Below are positions 35,556 through 44,999 of a DNA stretch of 64,000 bases, piece after piece. The notes under the pieces are model-generated. The model worked only from the letters and a program-made list of their open reading frames with translations. It had not been told where the DNA came from and searched no databases. The translations under genes and the position numbers were made by a program. Source of the stretch: GCA-2699365 sp036160955 (GTDB lineage Bacteria > Verrucomicrobiota > Verrucomicrobiia > Opitutales > Coraliomargaritaceae); assembly GCA_036160955.1 (NCBI GenBank), contig JAYYDJ010000041.1:1-64000 (forward strand), written 5' to 3'. Numbering within the stretch: the stretch's first letter is position 1; the number at the start of each line of letters is the position of its first letter.

Positions 35556-36497
35556 GTGAAACTACCCTTAATTGTTGATTCCTTTGATGCCTTAAAGGTA
35601 CTTGGTGTTCCATTGCATTTAGCAATCGGAGTCTTTGATGGTGTGCATTTAGGCCATAAAGCAGTTATTGGACCTGCTGTTCTTACTTCTCAAAAATTGG
35701 GTGGGGTAAGCGCTGTGCTAACTTTTGATCCACACCCAAGCCGTTTATTTAGGCCAAAAGATCCAACACATTTAATCCTACCAATTTCAGTTAAGGCGTC
35801 CATGCTTCAATCGATCGGTGTCGATATCGTAATTTGTAAGCACTTTGATAGAGCGTACGCATCCACTCCAGCAAACGATTTTCTTATTAATCTTAAAAAA
35901 GCATTACCCACGTTAGCTGCAGTTTATGTAGGTTCAAATTTTCGTTTTGGGAAGAACCGTGCTGGCAATGTACAAACCCTAATAGAAAGCGGGCAGTTTA
36001 TAGGTTTGGAGGTCTTTAGTGTAGATCGCATCCATTACGATGGCGTACCGATTAGCAGTACTCGTATACGAAAAGAACTTGAGCAAGGCTCTATGACTAT
36101 TGTTAATGACTTACTTGGGTACAATTATTTTACAATGAGTTCTGTAATTACCGGGGAAGGGCTTGGAAGCCGCATTGGGTTTCCCACACTTAATTTAGAC
36201 TGGAAACCGGAGTGTGAACCACGGCACGGAGTTTATTGCGTGCGCTTTCGCACTATGGATTCAAACACTTGGATTCATGGAGTCGCAAATTATGGAGTCC
36301 GTCCTACAGTTGCCGATTCTGAAAGCCCATTGTTAGAGGTACATGCACTTGAGGGTACCGAGATAAAAGCAGGTGAAATAATTATTACTGAGTGGCTCAA
36401 TTTTTTACGTGCAGAGCAGAAATTTCCATCTTTGAAAGCACTAAGAAAACAGATAGCTAGCGATTGCGCCAAAGCTAGAATGTATGTAAAAAAATGA
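35556..36497 (+). CDS. ribF: Bifunctional riboflavin kinase / FAD synthetase
   Basis: RibF makes FMN then FAD from riboflavin. The 313-residue protein has an N-terminal nucleotidyl transferase domain with AIGVFDGVHLGHKAVI and TFDPHPSRLF, and YVGSNFRFGKNRAG. The C-terminal kinase domain has VITGEGLGSRIGFPTLNL and HGVYCV. Translation starts at GTG, 4 bp after the truB stop. It overlaps rluD by 4 bp (ATGA), indicating coupling. FAD produced here would serve SdhA and lipoamide dehydrogenase encoded nearby. Confidence 0.94.
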   Translation: MKLPLIVDSFDALKVLGVPLHLAIGVFDGVHLGHKAVIGPAVLTSQKLGGVSAVLTFDPHPSRLFRPKDPTHLILPISVKASMLQSIGVDIVICKHFDRAYASTPANDFLINLKKALPTLAAVYVGSNFRFGKNRAGNVQTLIESGQFIGLEVFSVDRIHYDGVPISSTRIRKELEQGSMTIVNDLLGYNYFTMSSVITGEGLGSRIGFPTLNLDWKPECEPRHGVYCVRFRTMDSNTWIHGVANYGVRPTVADSESPLLEVHALEGTEIKAGEIIITEWLNFLRAEQKFPSLKALRKQIASDCAKARMYVKK

Positions 36498-37429
36498 CTG
36501 AGCGTATAATCGAGTGCACTGTAAATAACGATGTAGGCTCGGTTCGTGCAGACAAGTACTTTGCGTCCAAATTCGATGATGTTAGTCGCTCGAGGTTGCA
36601 GTTTGCTTTTGAGGCAGGATTGGTAACATTCGAAGATGTTGTTATCGATAAAAGTTTTAAATTAACTCAACCTGGTCACTTGCGCGCTGTTTTAGAGGAA
36701 CCTGATTTAACTGCTAGACCTAAAGCTGTAGCAATACCTCTACAGATAATCTATGAGGACGATGTTATTATAGTTATAAATAAGGTCGCAGGAATGATTA
36801 CTCATCCTGGAAATGGTACCTCGGATGATACATTAGTCCACGCGTTGTTACACCATACAGGGGGAATGTTGAGTTCCGTTGGTGCACCAGACAGACCTGG
36901 GATAGTACATCGATTGGATAAGGAAACAAGTGGTCTTATCGTTGTCGCCAAAACTGATTTAGCGCATCATAAGTTAGCGTCAGCTTTTGCTGATCGCGTG
37001 ACTTATAAAAGCTATCAAGCACTTATTTTAGGAATACCCGACAGGCAATCAGGAAGTATCAAAGAGCCAATTGGTCGTCATCCAGTTGTGCGCACACGAA
37101 TGTCAGTTCAATCAAATGGGCGTTCAGCACATACAGATTGGCGAGTTGTAGAAAAATATGGTACAGTAGCAGCAATGGTAAATTGTGTCATTCATACCGG
37201 ACGCACTCACCAGATACGTGTACATATGTCACATTTAAAGCATACTTTGCTAGGCGATAAAAGCTATGGGTATAAGGAGCATTTATTGCAATCTGTGGAT
37301 GTGCCACGAGTGATGCTACACTCTACCGAGCTTAAGTTACGACATCCAAGGAGCGATAAACTGATGCAGTTTCAGGCTCCTATACCGGAAGATTTCGAGC
37401 AGGTTATTAAAAAACTTAATAATATTTGA
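36494..37429 (+). CDS. RluA-family pseudouridine synthase (RluD-like)
   Basis: The 311-residue protein carries an S4 RNA-binding domain (about 15-75: RADKYFASKFDDVSRSRLQF) and the RluA catalytic domain with D142 in GIVHRLDKETSGLIVVAKT. Further blocks are GRHPVVRTRMSV, HTGRTHQIRVHMSHL and HSTELKLRHP. It modifies uridines in 23S rRNA (RluD-like) or tRNA; the S4 domain and length favour RluD. The start overlaps ribF by 4 bp. The 3' end overlaps the convergent Ppx/GppA gene by 14 bp. Confidence 0.92.
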   Translation: MTERIIECTVNNDVGSVRADKYFASKFDDVSRSRLQFAFEAGLVTFEDVVIDKSFKLTQPGHLRAVLEEPDLTARPKAVAIPLQIIYEDDVIIVINKVAGMITHPGNGTSDDTLVHALLHHTGGMLSSVGAPDRPGIVHRLDKETSGLIVVAKTDLAHHKLASAFADRVTYKSYQALILGIPDRQSGSIKEPIGRHPVVRTRMSVQSNGRSAHTDWRVVEKYGTVAAMVNCVIHTGRTHQIRVHMSHLKHTLLGDKSYGYKEHLLQSVDVPRVMLHSTELKLRHPRSDKLMQFQAPIPEDFEQVIKKLNNI

Positions 37430-38411
37430 TTTCTTTCAAAATATCTAAAGCAATTCCGTAGCGTAAATTATATTCTGAGTGGATTAATTGCTTATGTCCC
37501 ATCAAGTGCATGATTTGCTCAATAGTAATTAGTGCTGCAGGTAGAATGTCTGCACGGGTAGCTGGCAAACTATTTATTTTTATGCGCTCAGTTAATGGTA
37601 GGCTTATCAATTCAGCTTTTAACTCTCTTATCTGAAGTAGAGATATTATTGGGGAGTATTCTTCCAAGGCTGTATTATCACGAGCTGCCAAGATGGCCCG
37701 TGCCACTTTAACTGCTCCACCTGTTGCTATTAATGATCCTAAGTTAGGGGTTTCAAGAAGGCCTTCATTTTTAATCAACTTTGTCACATATTTTTGGATG
37801 GATTTTTCAACTTCTCTTCTTATTGGTTGGGTTGGGTCAGTAATAAAGTGTTCCGTGATTCGCACAGCTCCAAGCGCTAAAGAAGTTGCTTGAACAATCG
37901 AATCACATCTAAAATGAATGCATTCAAGGCTGCCTCCTCCTAGATCTATTTGCATGAATTTATTTATTGTTTTTACTTGGGGATCGCACAATACTCCCCG
38001 CCCTATGGCGTGTGCTTCTTGCTCTCCTGTTAAAATTTTGACATTCAAACCAGTCGCTAACTCAACTTGTCTATTAAATTTCGAACCATTGGTTGCATCT
38101 CGTATTGCGCTTGTCGCGACAATACGAATCTCTAATGGCTTATAGCACAGAGCCTCGTTACAAAGTTCTCGTATGGACTGTACGCCTGCAGAAATTGCAT
38201 CATCACTAATTTTAGGTGGATTTAGACTAATACCACTACTAATTCGAGTTTCCAAAGTCTTGGAGTAGAGTGACTCAAGATTATTGTTTTTTATATTTTT
38301 ACGGATTACTAATAATTTAATTGAATTACTTCCTACATCAATAATAGCTACAATTTCTCCCTTTCGCATAGTTCTAGACTGTATCATCTCCTTTGCAGTT
38401 GCAATGCGCAT
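37416..38411 (-). CDS. Ppx/GppA phosphatase family protein
   Basis: The protein has 331 residues and an ASKHA-fold nucleotide site: VAIIDVGSNSIKLLV near the start, GEQEAHAIGRGV, a QIDLGGGSLECIHF phosphate-binding turn and SLPATRADILPAALI. It is related to exopolyphosphatase and guanosine pentaphosphatase, acting on polyphosphate or pppGpp. The HD-like C-terminal extension of long Ppx is absent. ATG at 38369 (MRKGEIVAIID) is an equally good start. It converges on rluD and overlaps its last 14 bp, and diverges from obgE with a 21-bp gap. Confidence 0.85.
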   Translation of the reverse strand: MRIATAKEMIQSRTMRKGEIVAIIDVGSNSIKLLVIRKNIKNNNLESLYSKTLETRISSGISLNPPKISDDAISAGVQSIRELCNEALCYKPLEIRIVATSAIRDATNGSKFNRQVELATGLNVKILTGEQEAHAIGRGVLCDPQVKTINKFMQIDLGGGSLECIHFRCDSIVQATSLALGAVRITEHFITDPTQPIRREVEKSIQKYVTKLIKNEGLLETPNLGSLIATGGAVKVARAILAARDNTALEEYSPIISLLQIRELKAELISLPLTERIKINSLPATRADILPAALITIEQIMHLMGHKQLIHSEYNLRYGIALDILKEIKYY

Positions 38412-38432
38412 GTTAGCAGATGAAAACTAAGT

Positions 38433-39440
38433 ATGTTTTATGATGAGGTCAAAGTAAGCTTTAAGGCGGGTAAAGGTGGTGATGGCTGCTTCAGCTTTCG
38501 TCGTGCCAAATATGAGCCGAAGGGTGGGCCTGATGGCGGTAATGGCGGGCGAGGTGGCAACGTCTATATTATTGGTGACGAAAATGTAGCTGATTTGACA
38601 GATTATCGCTTTAAACCTGGTTGGGCGGCAAAAAATGGCGAGCCAGGTCGTGGCAGAGATCAGCATGGGGCTGGTGGTGAAGATTTGGTACTACGGTTAC
38701 CTGTTGGCACAGTTTTAGTGGACAGAGAGTCAGAAGAGCCTCTAGCAGAAGTACTTTCTCATGGAGAGTGCATTTTAATTTTAGAAGGTGGAGCTGGCGG
38801 CAAAGGCAACACCGTTTTTAAATCCTCTATTAATCAAGCTCCACGCGAATTTACTTTAGGTAAAGTTGGTGAAGAGGGCGAATTCCGATTAGTGATAAAG
38901 ACAATTGCTGATGTAGGTTTGATTGGTTTCCCAAATGCAGGAAAGTCGACACTTATTAATATGCTGACGAATGCGCATCCTAAAATTGGGGCTTATCCAT
39001 TTACTACTATGTTCCCAACCGTAGGAGTTATGGAATATCCTGAGCAACATGAACGAATTACTCTTGCGGATATTCCAGGTTTAATTGAAGGCGCGAGCGA
39101 GAATCGTGGTTTAGGCCACCGCTTCCTTAAACATGTGGAGCGCTGTAAAGTCTTATTGATCATGGTTGACATGCAAGGTACAGATGGGCGTGAGCCATTT
39201 AGTGATTATAAGTCTCTTCTTGGAGAGATAAAGCTTTATAAAGCTAGTTTGTCTCGTAAGCCTATATTGGTAGCTGCGAACAAAATGGATGAGCCTGCTG
39301 CGGAAGAGAATTTAAAGCACTTTGAAAAAAAATGCTTACACAAGGTTTATCCAATTTCTTGTATATCAGATGAAGGATTCAAAGTCCTTGGTCAGGCACT
39401 ACTAAATACTGTTCTTTCAGTTCGCGAAGCAGAGAATTAA
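38433..39440 (+). CDS. obgE: GTPase Obg/CgtA
   Basis: Obg is an essential GTPase tied to 50S assembly and the cell's nucleotide status. The 335-residue protein opens with the glycine-rich Obg fold (VSFKAGKGGDGCFSFRRAKY, GGPDGGNGGRGG). The G domain has GFPNAGKSTL (G1), TTMFPTVGVM, LADIPGLIEGAS (G3) and AANKMDE (G4). It ends right after the G domain, so the optional C-terminal OCT domain is missing. rplU and rpmA, common neighbours, are not here. Confidence 0.95.
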   Translation: MFYDEVKVSFKAGKGGDGCFSFRRAKYEPKGGPDGGNGGRGGNVYIIGDENVADLTDYRFKPGWAAKNGEPGRGRDQHGAGGEDLVLRLPVGTVLVDRESEEPLAEVLSHGECILILEGGAGGKGNTVFKSSINQAPREFTLGKVGEEGEFRLVIKTIADVGLIGFPNAGKSTLINMLTNAHPKIGAYPFTTMFPTVGVMEYPEQHERITLADIPGLIEGASENRGLGHRFLKHVERCKVLLIMVDMQGTDGREPFSDYKSLLGEIKLYKASLSRKPILVAANKMDEPAAEENLKHFEKKCLHKVYPISCISDEGFKVLGQALLNTVLSVREAEN

Positions 39441-39506
39441 GTGGAGGCTTATACAGCTTTAAAGCGTTTATTACTAGCTCTAACAAATTAGACTGTAATA
39501 TATAAA

Positions 39507-40442
39507 TTACTTACTTTCGCTTTCAATTGGTCCCTTAAAAAGCCACCACACAAATAGCAGGCAACTCCAATAAGCAATACCTCCAACAACCTCGTGCATT
39601 AAGTGGTAATTATTTACCATTAGTGGCGCTAGCATTACAATACTGATGATACGTAAGATATTAAATACTAAGCCGATAAACGCTCCAGTCATTATATTGA
39701 GCATACAATCAAAGTAGCTCCTTTTTCGGAAAATAACGAGCATAACAGAGATTAATATACTCGTTAAGATGACTCCAAATCCATTGCATTCTGTTGCCAC
39801 ATGGTATGGTTGACCATTCACAATCAAAAGTATTTTTGAAGCACCATTTCCAATTTGATGTAATTGCAGAGCAACACTTTGTTTTACCAAGCCTAAAACC
39901 GCTGCGCTCCATTGCCCTGCAATACCTCGTAAGGGCCAATCCAGCGGTTCAAGTAGCGTGCTAAGTAAGAGGAAAACACAAAATGTGCCACTTATTGTGT
40001 AGATTATTCTGTCTAGATGTTTGCCAAATAAGAAAAAAGAAATTGAAGCGATAGCGAAGCAATAGGAAGATATATTAATTAGTGCGCTAAAAAGTGAAAA
40101 TAATAGTGCACTAACATTTATTAATTTGGGTACAAATAACTGATTTATATAGCCTATAAAAAGTAGTGTGTAAGCTCCAATTAATGTAAACCGAGCCCTA
40201 GAGTTTAAAGAAAATGCAGCAGTAATCTCAACCTTGCTAAAGCGGACCAAAAAACCAGTTGCGAATACTATTATAATGAAGGCATGTAATATACGGTTTT
40301 GCGCTTGAGCCGTATCAACAAACCATTGGGTGATAGGCCAAAAAGCAATAATTAGTAATAAATATAAGACGCAATGATACCAAAATTCAAAGGATTGGTA
40401 GTTGTCTTTTAATTGCTTCTTTAGTTGGCTGCTGGTGTTCAT
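39507..40442 (-). CDS. Exosortase/archaeosortase family protein
   Basis: This polytopic membrane protein has 311 residues and roughly eight helices. The exosortase triad is visible: C219 in ATECNGFG, R264 in NILRI and H283 in MHEVVGG, placed in the order and membrane context known for the family. Exosortases cleave PEP-CTERM tags during export, and a PEP-CTERM protein is encoded at 26 kb. Its exact subtype (Xrt letter) I cannot assign. It sits alone between obgE and dnaE, away from the polysaccharide genes at 50 kb. Confidence 0.88.
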   Translation of the reverse strand: MNTSSQLKKQLKDNYQSFEFWYHCVLYLLLIIAFWPITQWFVDTAQAQNRILHAFIIIVFATGFLVRFSKVEITAAFSLNSRARFTLIGAYTLLFIGYINQLFVPKLINVSALLFSLFSALINISSYCFAIASISFFLFGKHLDRIIYTISGTFCVFLLLSTLLEPLDWPLRGIAGQWSAAVLGLVKQSVALQLHQIGNGASKILLIVNGQPYHVATECNGFGVILTSILISVMLVIFRKRSYFDCMLNIMTGAFIGLVFNILRIISIVMLAPLMVNNYHLMHEVVGGIAYWSCLLFVWWLFKGPIESESK

Positions 40443-40468
40443 ATCGATTGATCAATTTAAGCAGAAAG

Positions 40469-43400
40469 CTACCTGCTTTTTAGTTTTTCCCATGCTTTAC
40501 GATCGTCAATTTCTTGCATAGGTAATGTTTCCACGCGTATACCTGCTACACTTGGGTGCTGCCTAAGTGCTTTGTAATTCGAACCATTAATCGCTATTTT
40601 AAGAGCATTGGATGAGTTGATTTCAATGATTTGATTATCAACAAGAAAACTAACTGCAACTTCGGAGCTATTTTCATTGATACGATCACCATCGCGGCAG
40701 TTATTGTACTCTGCGTCAATTACGTCACGCAAAGTTTGTAAGAATTCTGGCGTAGATGCTTTTGGATGCAGTATAAAATTGATTTTTTGGATAATCCGCG
40801 GAATCGAATTTTCCAGGTCAAAAATGTCGTAAGCGGTAAGGCTAAGTTCGCCATCGCGTCGATTTGTTGTTCCATGTATTAGTGCTAGTTTACCCTCTTC
40901 GATGCGTGCTCCATTTTTAGCATAAGCATCAGGGAACATAATTAATTCATAGGTCTGATTTCTAGTTGCTAGATTAAAGACGGCAAATTGCCGACTACCT
41001 TTACGCGTATACTTAATCTGTACATTATTTATTATGCCTCCGAGTCGGTAGGTCTGCCTATCGCTAAAGTCACGATTAGCCGCCTCGATATCTTCGAAGC
41101 TATCAATTGCGACATCCAATTCAGCATAAGAATCCATGGGGTGGCCGGATATGTAGAAGCCGAGCAGTTCCTTCTCATACTGAAGCTTCTCATTAATTGA
41201 CATTATGTCTTTCACTAGTTGGTTGTCATAATGTTTGTCTTCCTCAGCGATTCCACATCCTAAATCAAAGTTTTCGAATAGGGACGGTTGATTTTTTCTG
41301 TGGTCTTCACGCCGTACTGTGGATTCAGCTATTTCTGCATCTAAATTGCTCAAAAGATACGCACGGTCTTGTCCGAGTGAATCGAAAGCTCCTGTTTTAA
41401 TAAGCGCTTCCATGACGCGTTTGTTAATCGATTTTTCTGAGCAGCGTAGCATGAAGTCACTGAAGCTTTCGTAGGCTCCCGAATTTTTCTTTTCGGAGAT
41501 AATAATTTCTGCAGCACCCTCACCAACACCTTTTATTGCAGCCAAACCAAAACGAATACTTCCTTCATTGCTTCCGAATACAGGAGTGAATGTTTTACCC
41601 GAAGCATTTACATCTGGGCCTAGAACAGGGACTTTTAAGCACTTACACTCTTCTAGAAAATTTGCTATTTTATCAGCATTTCCCTGCTCGGAGGTCAGCA
41701 CTGCTGCCATGAATTCAACTGGATAATTAGCTTTCAGATAAGCGGTTCGATAACTGAGCATGGCATATGCCGCAGAGTGCGATTTGTTAAAGCCATATTC
41801 AGCAAACTTTTCGAGTAATGCGAAGATTTCTTCAGCTTTTTTTACATCAATTGAATTCCTCTTTTTCGCGCCTTCAATGAATACTTGCCTCTGCGCATCC
41901 ATTACCTTCTGCTCCTTCTTACCCATCGCGCGCCGTAGAATATCTGCTCCACCTAGAGTATAGCCTGCAATGATTTGAGCCGCTTGCATGACTTGTTCTT
42001 GATAGACGAGAACACCATAGGTTTCTTCAACTAAATCTTTTAGAAGTGGGTGAGGAATTTTTACTGTGCTGGGATCCTTCTTTCCTTGAATAAACTGAGG
42101 AATAAATTGCATTGGGCCTGGTCGGTAGAGCGCAATAAGAGCGATAATTTCCTCAAAAGAACCCAATCCAATCTGCCGGCATAATTGTTGCATACCCCCA
42201 GATTCTAATTGAAATACACCTACAGTACGACCGCTATTGAGTAGACTAAAGGTCGCGGAGTCATTTAGCGGAACTTTTTCGATATCAAATGCAGGAAGAT
42301 TTTGTGTTTTTCTTATATTTATTTGTGCGTCGTCGAGTACGGTTAATGTTTTAAGACCTAAAAAATCCATCTTTAATAGTCCTAATTCCTCTGCTGGGCC
42401 TTTCGGGTATTGTGTGGTTAGATCACCTTCCTGCAGGGTTACAGGTACGAGATTGGTGATATCTTGATCTGCTATAATAACACCGCAGGCATGTTTACCT
42501 GTATTACGTACCATACCCTCTATGACACGTCCTTGTTTAATGATGGATTGCGCAATCGTATTTTGTCGAAGCTCTTCTTGTAATTCAGGAGATTTTTCTA
42601 CCGATTCATCAAGTGATATATTAAGTTCATCGGGGATCATCTTTGCTAATTTATTTGCCTCCGAGTACTCTATATTATTCACTCGGGCTAGGTCCCTTAC
42701 CACCATCTTTGCCCCAAAGGTTCCAAATGTTATAATATTGGCAACGCGATCTTCGCCATATTTTTTACGAACATAGTTAACGACCTCGTCGCGACGGCGC
42801 ATACAAAAGTCTACGTCAAAGTCTGGCGGCGATACTCGCTCCAGATTAAGCATGCGTTCAAATAGTAATCCGAAGCTAAGTGGATCGATATCTGTAATTT
42901 TTAAAACATAGGAGACGATACAACCCGCGCCAGAACCGCGCCCCGGACCTACAGGTATTAGTTGTTCTCGTGCCCAATTAATAAAATCCCAAACAATTAA
43001 GAAGTAATCAACAAAGCCTGTACCTGCTATTATAGCAATTTCGTAGTCTAGTTGCTCGCAGTATCTTTGGTCCTCTTCAGTAGCTTGATTCCAATTAGCT
43101 CGGCAAGAATCATAATCAGTCCCGTAACGCTCTTTTAGTCCAACCTTGCACAGTTCGAATAAGTAAAGCCCATTTTCCTTTAGTGTATCTCTTTCGGATT
43201 GGCTAAGAGTGATGATTGTTTCGCTATCTCGACTAAGCACGGCATTTTTAGCTGTTACATATAGATCCAAAATTCTTTCGAAATTGACGTTGTCAGCCTT
43301 ACTTTTAATTTCAATTGAACGTTTATAAACTGGATAATGATCGACTCCAAAAGGTAGCTTTACCTCACACATTTCAGCAACAGCCGAGGTGTTTGTAATG

Positions 43401-44200
43401 GCTTGTGGGACTTCTTTAAATTCCATTTCCATTTCCTCTCGTGATTTGAGATAAAATTGTTGTGCGTCATAACGCATACGTTTTACGTCATCTACTTTAG
43501 CACCAGTTTGAATGCACAGCAAGGAATCGTGAGGTTCCCAGTCAGTATTATCTACGTAGTGTACATCATTTGTAGCAACTACTTTGAGCTCAAACTCGTT
43601 TGCAATCTTTAGTAAGTCAGGGATGATTCGACGTTGCTCTTCGATCCCGTGATCCATGAGCTCAATAATAAAGTATTCTTTACCGAAAATAGCGACGAAT
43701 TGTGCAGCAGCTGCACGCGCCTTATCGAACTCACCTTCGAGTAGGTATTGAGGTATAACTGCTGCGAGGCATCCTGAAAACCCGATAAGTCCTTCGCTAT
43801 GTGCTGCTAGGGTACTTAGATCGGTGCGCGGATTTCTATAGAATCCCTGCGTGTGTGCTTTGGAGACAATTTTGCATAGATTCTGGTACCCTGTAAAATT
43901 TCGAGCCAATAGCCCCATATGACGCGATTTTTGTTTCTTTCGCTCTTCATTTGATTCTGCAAGTACTTCTTCGAAGACCAGATAAATCTCACAGCCTAGT
44001 ATAGGTTTTATCTTATGCTTTTGGGCCTGCTTAAAAAATTTGGTAAGTCCGTAAAGGGCGCCATGGTCTGTTATGGAAAGAGCCTTCATGCCAAGTTCAG
44101 AAGCTCGCTCACATAGACGATCTACTCGAGCACATCCGTCTAGTAGGCTATGGTCGGTATGAACATGCAGATGGACAAACTCACGATCTTTATTTGACAT
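40469..44200 (-). CDS. dnaE: DNA polymerase III subunit alpha
   Basis: DnaE is the replicative polymerase. The 1243-residue chain has an N-terminal PHP domain (FVHLHVHTDHSLLDGCARVD, ITDHGALYG), the Pol III palm with GPGRGSGAG (418-426) and the catalytic aspartates of DFDVDF (460-465). It also has FGTFGAKMVVRDLARV, a fingers domain (GVLVYQEQVMQAAQ, ADILRRAMGKK), a helix-hairpin-helix (FGLAAIKGVGEGA) and an OB domain with RLGGIINNVQIKYTRKG. About 50 extra residues around 294-345, between the PHP and palm regions, lack a clear counterpart in E. coli DnaE. It is 26 bp upstream of the exosortase gene on the same strand. Confidence 0.95.
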   Translation of the reverse strand: MSNKDREFVHLHVHTDHSLLDGCARVDRLCERASELGMKALSITDHGALYGLTKFFKQAQKHKIKPILGCEIYLVFEEVLAESNEERKKQKSRHMGLLARNFTGYQNLCKIVSKAHTQGFYRNPRTDLSTLAAHSEGLIGFSGCLAAVIPQYLLEGEFDKARAAAAQFVAIFGKEYFIIELMDHGIEEQRRIIPDLLKIANEFELKVVATNDVHYVDNTDWEPHDSLLCIQTGAKVDDVKRMRYDAQQFYLKSREEMEMEFKEVPQAITNTSAVAEMCEVKLPFGVDHYPVYKRSIEIKSKADNVNFERILDLYVTAKNAVLSRDSETIITLSQSERDTLKENGLYLFELCKVGLKERYGTDYDSCRANWNQATEEDQRYCEQLDYEIAIIAGTGFVDYFLIVWDFINWAREQLIPVGPGRGSGAGCIVSYVLKITDIDPLSFGLLFERMLNLERVSPPDFDVDFCMRRRDEVVNYVRKKYGEDRVANIITFGTFGAKMVVRDLARVNNIEYSEANKLAKMIPDELNISLDESVEKSPELQEELRQNTIAQSIIKQGRVIEGMVRNTGKHACGVIIADQDITNLVPVTLQEGDLTTQYPKGPAEELGLLKMDFLGLKTLTVLDDAQINIRKTQNLPAFDIEKVPLNDSATFSLLNSGRTVGVFQLESGGMQQLCRQIGLGSFEEIIALIALYRPGPMQFIPQFIQGKKDPSTVKIPHPLLKDLVEETYGVLVYQEQVMQAAQIIAGYTLGGADILRRAMGKKEQKVMDAQRQVFIEGAKKRNSIDVKKAEEIFALLEKFAEYGFNKSHSAAYAMLSYRTAYLKANYPVEFMAAVLTSEQGNADKIANFLEECKCLKVPVLGPDVNASGKTFTPVFGSNEGSIRFGLAAIKGVGEGAAEIIISEKKNSGAYESFSDFMLRCSEKSINKRVMEALIKTGAFDSLGQDRAYLLSNLDAEIAESTVRREDHRKNQPSLFENFDLGCGIAEEDKHYDNQLVKDIMSINEKLQYEKELLGFYISGHPMDSYAELDVAIDSFEDIEAANRDFSDRQTYRLGGIINNVQIKYTRKGSRQFAVFNLATRNQTYELIMFPDAYAKNGARIEEGKLALIHGTTNRRDGELSLTAYDIFDLENSIPRIIQKINFILHPKASTPEFLQTLRDVIDAEYNNCRDGDRINENSSEVAVSFLVDNQIIEINSSNALKIAINGSNYKALRQHPSVAGIRVETLPMQEIDDRKAWEKLKSR

Positions 44201-44285
44201 TAGTTCTGTAGGATTATGCCCGAATCGTTCGGATGCAAGGACAAGCTTTGCAGATACTTAAGACTCCTAGATTAGTATCTCATAA

Positions 44286-44996
44286 TTAGCGTCGCTTTAG
44301 CCACCCAGTGCTCTCAAATCGAACCCGCTCTTGTTCAATCAACGTAATGTTAAAAAGTCCGCGCAAGTCATCACTGTGACCAACAGGTATATCCAGAGCG
44401 TGTGATAGTTCATCGACTAATCCTTGAGAAAAAATATTAAAATCAAAATCATTTGGGAGTGTTTGACGGTCAATAGAACCTTGTACAAGTAATCCTTGGC
44501 GACTTCTTTTTATTGCTGCACCAGCTATTTTTTGGCCATTTTTTGCTATTACGTCATTGGCAACCACTTGTTGAAAGCAAATAGCAATTTGGGGTATTTC
44601 AGTATCGGAGCAATGTCGGGGGCAAGATGCTAATACACCTTGGACTTTTTGCTTTGTTAATTCAGCTAGAATGCAATTATGTAGTGTAAAATAAACTACC
44701 GATGATTTTTCCAGAAATGCGTCTAAACTATTTCCCAGTATAAGCGAATAAGTCCAATCGTTTCTATGGTCTACAATTCCTCCAGCAGTGATGCGCCGGC
44801 AAAATATAAGGGAACTTAAAAATTGAGTATGCACCTGTTCCCACTTTTGAGTGTACCCAAAAGTGATAGTAGGCTCCGACCAAGCGTAGTGGCGAAAGAG
44901 CGCGACTGTTGCTGGTACTGTCTTGAGCAGCGCTGCATCAATGGCCATGTTTGTACTGGCATTAGCAATAGAATTAGGTAATTTGAGTAGTGGCAT
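44286..44996 (-). CDS. Lipoate/octanoate ligase-like protein (LplA/LipM family), divergent
   Basis: The 236 residues match the cofactor-transferase fold of LplA/LipM: ANASTNMAIDAALLK, EPTITFGYTQ, RRITAGGIVDHRNDWTYSL (RRITAGG at 67-73), and AKNGQKIAGAAIKRSRQGLLVQGSI with lysine K156. In most members the turn is RR-x-x-GGG-x-V; here the first Gly is Ala. It should attach lipoyl or octanoyl groups to E2/GcvH proteins; lipoamide dehydrogenase is encoded at 62.6 kb. A 3-bp gap to the RmlD-like gene suggests co-transcription. Confidence 0.75.
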   Translation of the reverse strand: MPLLKLPNSIANASTNMAIDAALLKTVPATVALFRHYAWSEPTITFGYTQKWEQVHTQFLSSLIFCRRITAGGIVDHRNDWTYSLILGNSLDAFLEKSSVVYFTLHNCILAELTKQKVQGVLASCPRHCSDTEIPQIAICFQQVVANDVIAKNGQKIAGAAIKRSRQGLLVQGSIDRQTLPNDFDFNIFSQGLVDELSHALDIPVGHSDDLRGLFNITLIEQERVRFESTGWLKRR

Positions 44997-44999
44997 TAA

